Positions 11,948-20,870 of a stretch of 64,000 nucleotides of DNA are shown here, piece by piece. Each line of letters begins with the position of its first letter. Within the stretch, counting starts at the first letter, position 1. The DNA lies in NCBI GenBank assembly GCA_012184525.1, contig WOFQ01000080.1:28291-92290 (forward strand), given 5' to 3'. Source of the stretch: Xenoacremonium recifei (Eukaryota > Ascomycota > Sordariomycetes > Hypocreales > Nectriaceae). A program made the translations under genes and the position numbers. Below the pieces are notes generated by a model, which did not search any database, was not told where the DNA came from, and worked only from the letters and a program-made list of their open reading frames with translations.

Positions 11948-12635
11948 GTCTTATGGGCTCCTATAAATGGGAATTGGGTTATATGTTATGAGACAGTGCT
12001 CATGGCATCTTCTGGAAAGTGAGATGGATGATGCTTTCGAGACTCTTGGTATGGGTGTGAGACAAGGTCAGGTCCTATTTTCGGTTCAGTCTCGCCGACG
12101 CATGTATGAAGGGGTCGATCGGTGCGTGACTCACGTATATTTCGTCTTTTATGCGACTATATTAGCCTTATAATCCCGTGCTGGAGTGGCTTGCCAGCAA
12201 AGTCGACTTTTGAGAGCTTCAGCCTTCTGGCACTTGAATAGTGAAAAATTAAAGTGTTGCTCGAGAGTTCTGTGGACTTGCCCCAAATATCACGTCCAGC
12301 ACTACTATTACGTCTTGATCATGCACCACCTTACATAAGGTAAACTATCGGTATTGCACCTGAGATACACAGCAGATATTTGGCCATTCTCATTTCTCAT
12401 AAAGTATTTTAGGGACATTTATTAATTCTTCAGGATATGTCCTCTTGATTCTACAACACTTCATGTATAAACTATTCCGGTTAGCGCCACAGCGCCTATC
12501 ATCCCAGCTATTAAATAGTGGAGATCCCGAAACCTCCAACCCCAGTGCAACATCTGCCAAAAAAGCATCACCAAAACCTCATCATCCTCCTCTGCGACAG
12601 CCCTCAATGCGCGCCTCCCCCCTCGCGCCGCCCGG
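11948..12635. promoter_or_regulatory. Shared upstream region of two divergent genes
   Basis: 688 bp between the ATG of the Afg2-like gene (minus) and the ATG of the mitochondrial-type gene (plus). It is AT-richer than its flanks. No recognised operator seen; a short palindromic CCTTACATAAGG lies near 12331. Confidence 0.5.
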
Positions 12636-13697
12636 ATGATCCGTCCCAACCGGCTGCTCGCCCCCGCGCTGCGACGATGCCTCTCTCATAGCACCTCCTC
12701 GAACACCCGGGGCACCGCCAACCCCGTCTCCAAAACTACAGCCACAGCTTTGAAGAGCTCCAGCAGGCCTCGACGATGGAAGAAAGCCGCGCCCTCTCCG
12801 CGCCCCCCGCCTATCGTCGAGCAAGACACACCTAAAGGCGCCCAGCATGTCATGCTCACCATCTCGGGCCTCAGTCCCAGCCTAGCCGCCAGCGACTTTG
12901 ACCGCCTCGCCGCACGCAGCCTCTCCGACTGGAACGCCGCCATCACCGAGTGTCCGTCCCCTCCCTCTTCCCCCCTTTCCTTGCCAACCCGTACTTACAA
13001 TTCCGCAGTCGCCCAGGAACGCGATCCTTGGACCCTCGAGCCACTCGGCACCTACCGCCTCTCCTTCACCTCCGGCCACGCCGCCTTCGCCTACCGCTGC
13101 AAACTCACCCGTCTGCACCGCCTCGCAGCTCTGAAGCTGCACTCCAACACACCCCTCTGGGAAGCCACCGTGCCGCCCGCCCTGCGCAACGGCACCGCCT
13201 CGCCCGCCGATGAGCTGGCATCCTTTGCCCTCGCGCCAGGCTCGCAGCCGCAGCCGCTGGCCGTGGCCCAGTCGCGCATCCGCGGGCGCTTTGCCTGGCA
13301 GAAGCTGATCGAGCATATCGCGGCGCAGTCGGCGTTTCCACGGGCTCGGGCTGCCATTCTGCTCGAGCTGGACAAGGCGTGTCTCACGGCCAAAGAGATG
13401 GAGACGTTTGTGCGGGCGGATGAGGCGGCGCGCAACTTGCCGTGGGCTGTTGGGAGTCCGTACCATCTGGTGCGCACGCTGCACGAGGACGAGCTGGACT
13501 TGGCCAAGGGCAAGCGAACGGCCATGCCGGATGACCCAGACTTCATGAGCAAGCTGCGGCGGCGGTTCGTGTTAGTGTGCGAGAACGAGGATGTTGCGTG
13601 GCGCTTCATCCGTAACTGGAACCAGCGCGAGCTGACTGGCGTGTCCGAGGGCTACGTCCAACGAACGGTAGTCAATGCATCACTAATAGAGTGGTAA
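12636..13697 (+). CDS. Uncharacterised protein with mitochondrial-type presequence
   Basis: Open from 12636 to the stop at 13697. A likely 57-nt intron at 12952-13008 (GTCCGT donor, TACTTAC branch, CCGCAG acceptor, strongly pyrimidine-rich) has a length divisible by three and no stop, so both spliced (334 aa) and unspliced (353 aa) forms keep frame. The spliced form is preferred because the intron segment is almost pure C/T and reads as a Pro/Ser run. The N-terminus (MIRPNRLLAPALRRCLSHS) is Arg-rich with no acidic residue, as in matrix-targeting signals. It is followed by a disordered basic stretch. Residues near 70 (VMLTISGLSPSLAASDFDRL) resemble the first strand and helix of an RRM-like fold, but the RNP motifs are not clear. 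The C-terminal half is helical and charged. I do not recognise the family. A mitochondrial nucleic-acid-related role is only a suggestion. Confidence 0.75.
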   Translation: MIRPNRLLAPALRRCLSHSTSSNTRGTANPVSKTTATALKSSSRPRRWKKAAPSPRPPPIVEQDTPKGAQHVMLTISGLSPSLAASDFDRLAARSLSDWNAAITECPSPPSSPLSLPTRTYNSAVAQERDPWTLEPLGTYRLSFTSGHAAFAYRCKLTRLHRLAALKLHSNTPLWEATVPPALRNGTASPADELASFALAPGSQPQPLAVAQSRIRGRFAWQKLIEHIAAQSAFPRARAAILLELDKACLTAKEMETFVRADEAARNLPWAVGSPYHLVRTLHEDELDLAKGKRTAMPDDPDFMSKLRRRFVLVCENEDVAWRFIRNWNQRELTGVSEGYVQRTVVNASLIEW

Positions 13698-14257
13698 CTG
13701 CAAGATAACTGCAAAGAAAAAACTGAACCATGTCTCTCCTCCATGCCCTGTCCTCTTCGGTCCATGCCTCGGGTGGTAATTTCTGAGCAAACGTAGCCTC
13801 CTCCTCCATCTTAACATCTGCCCTTCCCCGTCTCCTCCTCCGTGCCCTCAGTCTCACGCCTGCTCCTTGCGTTCCTCCGTCGGTTGACCTATTCCGCTTC
13901 CGTTCCATACAGGTATCAGCTCTTCAAGATAAAGCCGCGCAGCAAGCAGACAACGAATGGTAGCAACGTGTATTAGACCCAGATCAAAAACCGAAACTCC
14001 AAACCATATCTGCTCTCTATGGGTGAAGGCCAAGTGGGATGAATGAACATGACCCGAGCCTCCCGCGGGTACGTTTCATGTGCGCGAGTGTCTTCCTCCG
14101 CGACTAATCTTGTCCTCCACTGAATGTCGCATACCGGCTGTTCAAATCACTCCTCCCGCTCGCTCTATTTCTCAAAGACGCGGCCGGCTGGAAACAAACG
14201 AAAGTCTCACGTCGTGCGTGATGTGATAAAATATTGGTCTTCATCGTGGCGGATTGT
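13698..14257. other. Convergent 3' region
   Basis: 560 bp holding the 3' UTRs of the mitochondrial-type gene (plus) and the Rab gene (minus). No other feature supported. Confidence 0.55.
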
Positions 14258-15258
14258 CTAACAGCACTTGCTACCTCCACTTTCGCTCTTGTCGCCGACA
14301 TTGACACCGGCCGCTGAGGGTTGCTCGTTCTTGGAGTTATCAATCAGTCGCTTCTTGATGTCGGCAGCCAGGCTATAGAACGCCTTATCAATGTTGATGT
14401 TGCTCTTCGCCGAAACCTCGAGGAAGGGGATGCCCAGTTCGTCAGCGAGGGCCTGGCCTTGTTCGGTGGAAACGACGCGCTTCTCCTCCCAGTCACACTT
14501 GTTGCCAATCAAGATCTTGTTGACGCCTTCCGTGGCGTGTTGCTCGACGTTCGCGAACCAGGTTCGTATATCTGTGAGAGGCCACCTGTCAGTCTTGCCA
14601 TCCGTCATGATATGCTGCCCCTAAACAGCATGCGCAAATATAGCCAGCGGGACGTAACCGTGCGGTGAGAAGGTATGCGCAATAGCACAACTCAAGGACG
14701 TAAACCTGAGGAGACAAGAAGGGGTGAGACCAGGTTGGGGTGCACGCACTGTTAAAGGATCGCTCGTCGGTGACGTCGTATACTAAGAGAATGCCCATAG
14801 CACCACGGTAATAAGCGGTGGTGATGGTGCGGAAGCGCTCCTGACCGGCTGTGTCCCAAATCTGCAGCTTGACTCGCTTGCCATCGAGCTCAATGGTCCG
14901 AATCTTGAAATCGATACCGATGGTGGTGATGAAGGACGGCGTGAACGAGTCTTCGCTGAAGCGCAGCAGGCAGCACGACTTGCCGACACCTGAGTCGCCT
15001 ATCAAGAGCAACTTGATCTATCGAGGTCGGTCAGTATCACCGAGCCATTTGATGTGTGCATGTCTCCGCCATTCGCGTGTCCCTGATTGTGCTATCATGA
15101 TGGCTTCCCCATAATCCTCGACACTGTTCGAGACAAGCAAAGACATTATGATGAACAGGGGGCTTGGTGGGATCGCGACGGGGGGGCACGGAGACGGGGA
15201 AACGGAGATAGAGAGGGCGTGATCGTACCAGGAAGTCGTAGTTGCGATTACTCGACAT
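14258..15258 (-). CDS. SEC4: Rab GTPase, Sec4/Rab8 type
   Basis: Three exons: 15229-15258, 14750-15017 and 14258-14571, giving 203 aa. The first coding exon holds only MSSNRNYDFL. The introns are long for this window (211 and 178 nt). G1 is GDSGVGKS, switch I FITTIGIDFKI, G3 WDTAGQERF, G4 NKCD, G5 SAKSN, and the tail ends SKCC for double geranylgeranylation. Sec4 homologues (SrgA in Aspergillus, CLPT1 in Colletotrichum) drive delivery of secretory vesicles to growing tips through the exocyst. The join SFN-NIRTWFANVEQHA fixes the second intron. A competing CAG acceptor lies 14 nt upstream of the one used and would break the frame. Three direct CCAAT boxes lie about 190 bp upstream of the ATG. 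Assignment to Sec4/Rab8 rather than Rab1 rests on switch I and the NVEQHA and FLEVSAKSN segments. Confidence 0.93.
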
Positions 15259-16728
15259 GATGGCGGGACAGGCAGTTGAAGTGGCAGCGACGCAGACGGT
15301 GGGATGGCGACGTCTCTGGAGGGGGCGAGCAAACGCAGGAGCTCGGTCGCAGAAATTCGCTGGAGGACGGACGACCACGGAGGAGGGATGATGCGGTTTG
15401 CGAAAGGGACGGCTGGCTGGGGCGGGCTGAGGCTGAGGCTAGATTGTTGGATTGGATTGGATTGGGGGGAAAGAGAACTGAAGAGCTGGCCGGGGTTGGC
15501 TGGCGTGGCCCGGTCGGTCGTGTTGAGAGGGTGAGACAGCGGGCTAGAGCGCCAGCAGCGAGTCGTGCACGCGCTGCGCTGGGGGAGAAGCCGCGGCGGG
15601 TGCAATACGCCCGTCTCTAGCGGGATAAGATGCGCAGGGGCGGGGGGTCGATGAACCGGTATAAAATGACCGTTCAGGGGATTCCAGCAAGGCGCGAGTT
15701 GGAGGACGCGATGGTGAACACAGGCGACGATGATGTGATGTCGAAACAGAGTCTTCAGTTGGCGGAAGGATGAAGGGCTGTCAATGCCAATCCCGGGATC
15801 TGGAGGCAGTAGGAGCGGCGACGGGATGCGCCTTCCTATACGCAACTACCTACGTCAGGCAATCAATCCGGCAGGAACCAGGAAGTTAGCCATGTGAGGC
15901 ACAAGGCAGGCGCTGGGCGTCGCATGCTAGACCGAGTCCAGCGGCCTTAGGTTAGGTTGTGGCGAAGCACCGCTGAACCACAGCACGTCAAACCGCTGCA
16001 GTGGCGCCACGGCATCTGTCGCCTGGCACTGACAGAAGCTACCATCCATTCCGGTTCATCCATCATTCATCATTATCCAGGCGAATCGCCGCACGTCATT
16101 GTGGCCATCGTGAACCCTTCGAGTCCATCACGGGACCCCGGATCGCCAACGGCTAAGCCACAAGTCAAGTCACCGCCTAATCTGAAATTGCCACGTTCGA
16201 ATACGCCGGATCAGGCATCGCTTTAACAGTCTCATGGGCATCTGATTGCAGTGTCTGGACAATGTTTGAGCTGTTGTCTGGTGGTTTCATCTTAATCATC
16301 TGCTTATATCATCATCTAGGAACCGTTTCACCGTGTCAAAATAAGTTGATGCCTACAAGTCGTTTCGCCAAGTTCACATTTAGCGAGACCAATTTGCTTA
16401 CTCTTCTTAAGCTTGATTCAATAGCGCATAAGACAGAAGAGCTATTGCTCTTCTAAATCCTCGAGCCTAGCTCACTGATACGGATACGAATAAGACACCC
16501 CGACAGAGGACGGCGGCTGATCCTCTTACACGGAATATACACAACATATTCTTTCATTCTGGGTCCTAGATACGGCGCAAATGCAAGTTGGTATTGTTAT
16601 CATAAAAAAATATCACCAAAATATACTACAGATAGGTCTCTAAGCCGGCTCTATGTCCAGGATCTCTTCTCCCCAAAGAAGCGAAACTCCATCGTCTCTT
16701 CTCACCACCCACAACCATGGTCCTTTTC
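15259..16728. other. Intergenic region, Sec4 promoter and LPMO 3' end
   Basis: The first roughly 600 bp are the promoter and leader of the Rab gene. The rest, toward 16728, is the downstream region of the LPMO gene. A partial copy of a palindromic element (CCGCTGCAGTGG) lies at 15993-16004. No gene seen. Confidence 0.5.
15451..15465 (-). promoter_or_regulatory. Three contiguous CCAAT boxes upstream of Sec4-like gene
   Basis: The plus strand reads ATTGG three times in a row, which is CCAATCCAATCCAAT on the coding strand. It lies 193-207 bp upstream of the ATG at 15258. CCAAT is the binding core of the fungal HAP/CBC complex, and this distance is usual. Function is inferred. Confidence 0.45.
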
Positions 16729-18212
16729 CTACTCTCGACACTTTCCAAAACCTGCTTGACATCCGCAAGCGCAATGTCGAGTCTTTCGACCACATTTACC
16801 CTTCTTTGAGCAACAATCCCCGAAGGTACTCCCAAGGCATGTCTGCCCCGTGATCCCGCCACACAAACCATCCTCGGAGACCTTGAGGCCAGTTGACGAA
16901 GATGTCTCAGCAGAGGCTGTATCCAAGGTTTGGGACGCTGCATCGGTCTCGATCGGTTTCGAGACGTACACCGGGCCTTGAGAAGTCTCAGCGGCCTCAG
17001 AGGAAGCCTTCGTCGCAGCTTTAGCAACAGTCGTCGTAGCAGGTGCTGCGCTTGTCGTCATGACAGAGCTGCCATCAATGTTGGTCTCGTTGAAGATGTC
17101 GTTCCAGGGTGAAGGGATGGGACCTGGCGCTGAAGCAAACACTTCCTTGGCAGTGAACGTGGGCGGACCATCGAAGTCATCAGCGTTGCAGGCGTCGTTC
17201 ATAGACGAGCAATAGTCATTCCACTGGTAGCAGCCTGCGTTACCACTGGGAGGCACGCTATTCCAGCACACGTCACCCTGGTCCCAGCAGACTTGCGCGG
17301 CAGCCCAACATCCACTCTCGGTCGAGTATTTGGCGATGGGCTTGCCGCACCAGTTGGCGTTCATGGCAAGGCAGTCATCAGGAATAACGCCGACCTTCTG
17401 GACCTGCTTAGTTCCCGACTCGGAGGAGCTGGGGATATAGACTTCCGGACCCGGGATGGGGTAGGGAGGCAGGTCCTCGGCATAAATGTTGTAAGTCAGG
17501 CCAGGAGTGTCCATATTGACATATCCGGGGATGCTGACGGAGTACTCATCGGGTATCTCCAGCGGAATGTCTGGGCCATCCTCAATGAAGATTTGTGCGC
17601 AGTTCGTGTAAAATTGAGGATCGCCGTTCAAAGCATTGTGCAGAGCAAGGACTTCAGGCCGGACCAGGTAGTAACCTGATGGAAGTCCGGTAGGCAGGTC
17701 GACAGAGAGGAGGCCGTTGTTCGCAATGAGCGTGTCAGTACACCACGTCTGCGTATCATTGTGATATCCGTCCTCCCAGATCTTGAACCAGCCGTCCCCC
17801 GTTCCAGAAGAGGTCATGATGTCTTCCACCTTCTTGATGTAAACGCCACACGGTCCTTTGTGGCCTTCGGCAATGGCACCAGGCTGATCGCCGTTGGGGT
17901 AGATTCGGAATTCGAAAGTAAGGCGAGCACCGCCGCTGGCAGGGCAGGTATAGTTGACGGCACTAGTTCCATTCCATCCTAAAGAGGTTGGTCAATTGAA
18001 GAAGAGAGGATGTTGAATGATGCTCAGAACATACCACAGGCCATGTCATCTCCCGTGACGGGATAGATGGGAAATGTAGCTTCTGCTAGATTTGTTGGCT
18101 GGCGGACACAAGTGCCGTCACCTTGATCTTTTCCATCAATAAAGAGAGTAGTAAAGAGAGTATGGGCACTGGTCACCGAAGCCAGGCCGAGGATAGAAGA
18201 AAGGACCTTCAT
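16729..18212 (-). CDS. Secreted AA9 lytic polysaccharide monooxygenase with CBM18-like tail
   Basis: Two exons, 18035-18212 and 16729-17978 (56-nt intron), giving 475 aa. AA9 enzymes cleave cellulose and related glucans oxidatively with a copper ion held by a histidine brace. The signal peptide is residues 1-16, and cleavage leaves His17 as the N-terminal copper ligand (SA|HTLFTTLFIDG). The second ligand is H99 in EGHKGPCGVYI, and the QFYTNCAQI segment supplies the conserved Gln and axial Tyr. A Cys-rich middle segment (CLAMNANWCGKP, CWAAAQVCWDQGDVCW) and a Ser/Thr-rich linker follow. The C-terminal 45 residues have the eight-Cys pattern of chitin-binding CBM18 (LCGGITGQTC, CCSKKGKCG, CGCQAGFGKC). 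The aromatic positions of that pattern are Lys and His here, so chitin binding may be weak or lost. The substrate cannot be read from sequence. Confidence 0.92.
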
Positions 18213-19716
18213 TGTAGCGAGAGAACGAGGTCAAGGTCTAGGACTAGTCCTGGGCAATGCTGAAGCAAATTCGGAGAATGCCACCAACAGTCCTGCTGAG
18301 CCACTAGGGCAAAATGAATGTAGAGAATGGTGTAGAGATGACTGGTTCACCGGCAAGCACGGAGGTTAAGGACACAGGTTGGATCAATCAATGATTCAAT
18401 AAAAGAGTGACGAAACGAATAAGGAATGACAAAAAGAGAAGTTGAAGATGCTTTAGACAGAGAAGACCTCAAACCAGAAACAGAGAGAAGGTTAGAAAAG
18501 ACCCAACCTTGACTTCCGGCTCCCTGATATATATCTCGCCGCCCAAACGTCACACGGGACCGTATCCCAAGACCCCATGGATCGGAATCTCAAACCATTG
18601 GCGCTCTCCATCCCATCCCAAGCTCGCCCTCCCCGCCCTCTCAAACAGTGGCTTCACCCTCCTCCATCCTTCCATCAGCCCTCCGCGCGTTTGCCAAGGC
18701 GCGCAGAAAGCGCTGAAACGAAACCCTTTTGTGTCCATCTCGCGGGCGGCGACCTGCAGTGGTGCGACTTCAGCCGCACTGGCTGTGTGGGAGGTTTAAT
18801 ATCAGAAAGGGTCGGATGCTGGGTCCGCGGATGTTTCCTAGTCCTTGTTTCTGAGGGCAGGGAAGGGGTGCAGATCGTGGACTAGGGGGGATGGATGTGG
18901 ACTGCGGAATCACATCCGCTGACATGCCACTTTCATCCCGTCACGAAGATCTCCGTCAACTACTCTCAATTACAGAATACCAAGCATCAATTCCCATATA
19001 CTTGTCATATGCTATCTCAACAAGCTCCCTCCTTGCACACATTTCTCGACTTTAAGACTTACACGCCCGCAACTCCGTACATAGAACAGAAAACCACTCC
19101 AAATTACCACGCGCCCAACAAGCTTAGAAGCTTAATGTCGTCCCCAAATCCAACCCCTGGCCAGAGGTTCCGATGATCGCTCGCTGCCAACCAATTCCCT
19201 GAGCAGAATCCTGGCGGCACATCAGGCGCCTGTTTAACCGCTGCAGCGGCTAACATGGGCTGAAACGTGGGAAAAGTAACACTCTATTTTGACCATACAG
19301 AGCGGCCCGGCGTTTCAAGTTGAACAAGGCCTAGGGATGGCCGCTCTGGCTTGTTTCGTAAACAAGCGCCAATGCAATTGAGTCTCGGGGAAAGACTTAT
19401 GATATTTCAGAAGACGTGAAGTTTTGTATAGAGTCCCGTTGTTTATGAAGCCAATTCGATCTTCATCACAATGACGGCCCAAAAGAATAACTTGAAAGTA
19501 GAGTATTTTTATTTTCGTCCGGCATACGGATAACAACAGTCCCGGCCAACTGGTCCAATGATCCAACCCAGTGGCCTCGCTCAATTGTTCCGCCTCGCGT
19601 CTACATTACATCCAACGCAGTCTGTGCCAGAGATTCCTCTCCTTCACATCTGCCACTCCACTATGGTACAGGTATGGTACACAAGATTGTCTTGATGTTT
19701 TTTTCGATGGGTATCT
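18213..19716. other. LPMO promoter region and Hsp10 3' flank
   Basis: 1.5 kb. A TATA-like GATATATATC lies near 18524-18533, about 315 bp upstream of the LPMO ATG. A 12-bp palindrome sits at 19238-19249. No ORF with protein-like content. Confidence 0.5.
19238..19249. promoter_or_regulatory. Palindrome CCGCTGCAGCGG (CCG-N6-CGG)
   Basis: This perfect 12-bp palindrome extends to 20 bp with one mismatched pair (TTAACCGCTGCAGCGGCTAA). Inverted CCG/CGG half-sites are the usual target form of Zn2Cys6 regulators, and one arm carries GGCTAA, the core reported for XlnR/Xyr1. It lies about 1 kb upstream of the LPMO ATG. A role is inference only. Confidence 0.3.
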
Positions 19717-20299
19717 TTACTCGTTGATCTTGGCCAGGATCCTATGACTCGTCAGCATTTCACCCTCTCACTTCAGGGACAATCCCAACAGGCTTCAACT
19801 TACTCGCTGTCGCGGAACAACTGGAACTCCTCCTCGCCGACCTTGACAGGCGAACCACCAAACTGCAACCCACGTTAGCACACCCTGCTTCCCATCTCTC
19901 AGCATGAAGGCCTCCGTACCTGGGGAATCAGAACACGGTCGCCGACCGTCACGCCCATGGGCAACCGGTTGCCCTGCTTGTCGAAGCCACCAGGCCCAAC
20001 AGCCAGCACCTTGGCCTCGTTGAGCTTCTCAACCGACGACTCGGGCAGGAAGATGCCGCTGGCAGTCTTGGCCTCGGCCTTGACGCGCTGGACCAGCACG
20101 CGGTCCAGGAGGGGAGCGAGGGCTCGGATGGATCGGAGAGAAGTGGCCTATATTCATCATTCGTCAGTGTCTTTTCCTTCTCGTCGCCAGCTCAGGGAGG
20201 CCCGTCCAATTGCCGAGGAACAGGAGCCGAAGGGGATGCCGACGAGCGCATGCGCCGGCGTCGCTGCCCCTCGCGAATGGGGCCAAGCTCACGTACCAT
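19717..20299 (-). CDS. HSP10: Mitochondrial 10 kDa chaperonin Hsp10 (GroES)
   Basis: Four coding exons: 20297-20299, 19920-20147, 19804-19862 and 19717-19741, giving 104 aa, the normal Hsp10 length. It caps the Hsp60 chamber in the mitochondrial matrix. The first coding exon is only the ATG, followed at once by GTACGT. The second begins GCCACTTCT (ATSLRSIRALAPLLDRVLVQR). The mobile loop (KTASGIFLPESSVEKLN) and the roof and core (VLAVGPGGFD, GVTVGDRVLIPQFGG) are all present, and the end is DSEILAKINE. Introns are 149, 57 and 62 nt, and all joins agree with conserved residues. A two-unit heat-shock element candidate lies 130-142 bp upstream. Confidence 0.95.
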
Positions 20300-20870
20300 T
20301 TTGATGAGAAGTTGTGAAGAGGGTGATGGTACAAGACGAAGTTGTAGAGAAGCGATTGGAGGATAGAGGAAGAAGTTCTGGTCGGTTGTCAACGGAGTTC
20401 AAATTCGGGTGGACCTCTTTCTAACAGCTTCCAGAAAGAAGGTCAGCAATTTTTTCCCCAAGCTCCTCGGCTGTTGATTTCCCCGGTTCCGAGAACCCCG
20501 GCCTTCCACCTCCGACTAAGGAACAGACCACTTGGTATTATACCAAGCAGCAAATAGGTAGGGACAGTATCTCTTATACGAATTACTCTCAATTCAGTTG
20601 CTGTTGATCGCTGTATACCTATATCTATTCCCGCTCCTGTTGGACTGCTTTCCAATGCCCCGTCTTCCAATTGCTACCTTGACCTCTAACCAGCCCAATG
20701 TACGTGACCGTGGAATTTCCAATGCTACCTTTCCAACCCAATTGCTACCCTCATCCAAATCATCCAATTCGTCCTAAACGCCAATCCAAATTTGGGACCT
20801 TGAGGACCAAAAACGAAAACGCTCCAAACAACTATAGATCACGTGCACCTCGACTAATACAGCCACGCCT
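20300..20870. other. Hsp10 promoter and kinase 3' flank
   Basis: 571 bp, with the Hsp10 upstream region proximal and the 3' flank of the Hal4-type kinase distal. It holds the heat-shock-like element listed separately. No gene. Confidence 0.5.
20429..20440 (-). promoter_or_regulatory. Candidate heat-shock element upstream of Hsp10
   Basis: TTCCAGAA gives two inverted heat-shock units with the right 2-nt spacing, followed by AGAA. A third perfect unit is missing, so this is a weak site. Its position, 130-142 bp before the Hsp10 ATG, is plausible for Hsf1. Confidence 0.3.

Noticed and set aside
15018..15845. 275-codon minus-strand ORF
   Set aside because: It covers the first intron, first exon and promoter of the Rab gene in a different frame and reads as Pro/Ser/Leu filler.
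16180..16210. GTTCGAAT resembling a tRNA T-loop
   Set aside because: No matching acceptor, D or anticodon stems can be folded around it.
20476..20488. GGTTCCGAGAACC palindrome near Hsp10
   Set aside because: The spacing between TTC and GAA is three bases, not the two required for a heat-shock element.
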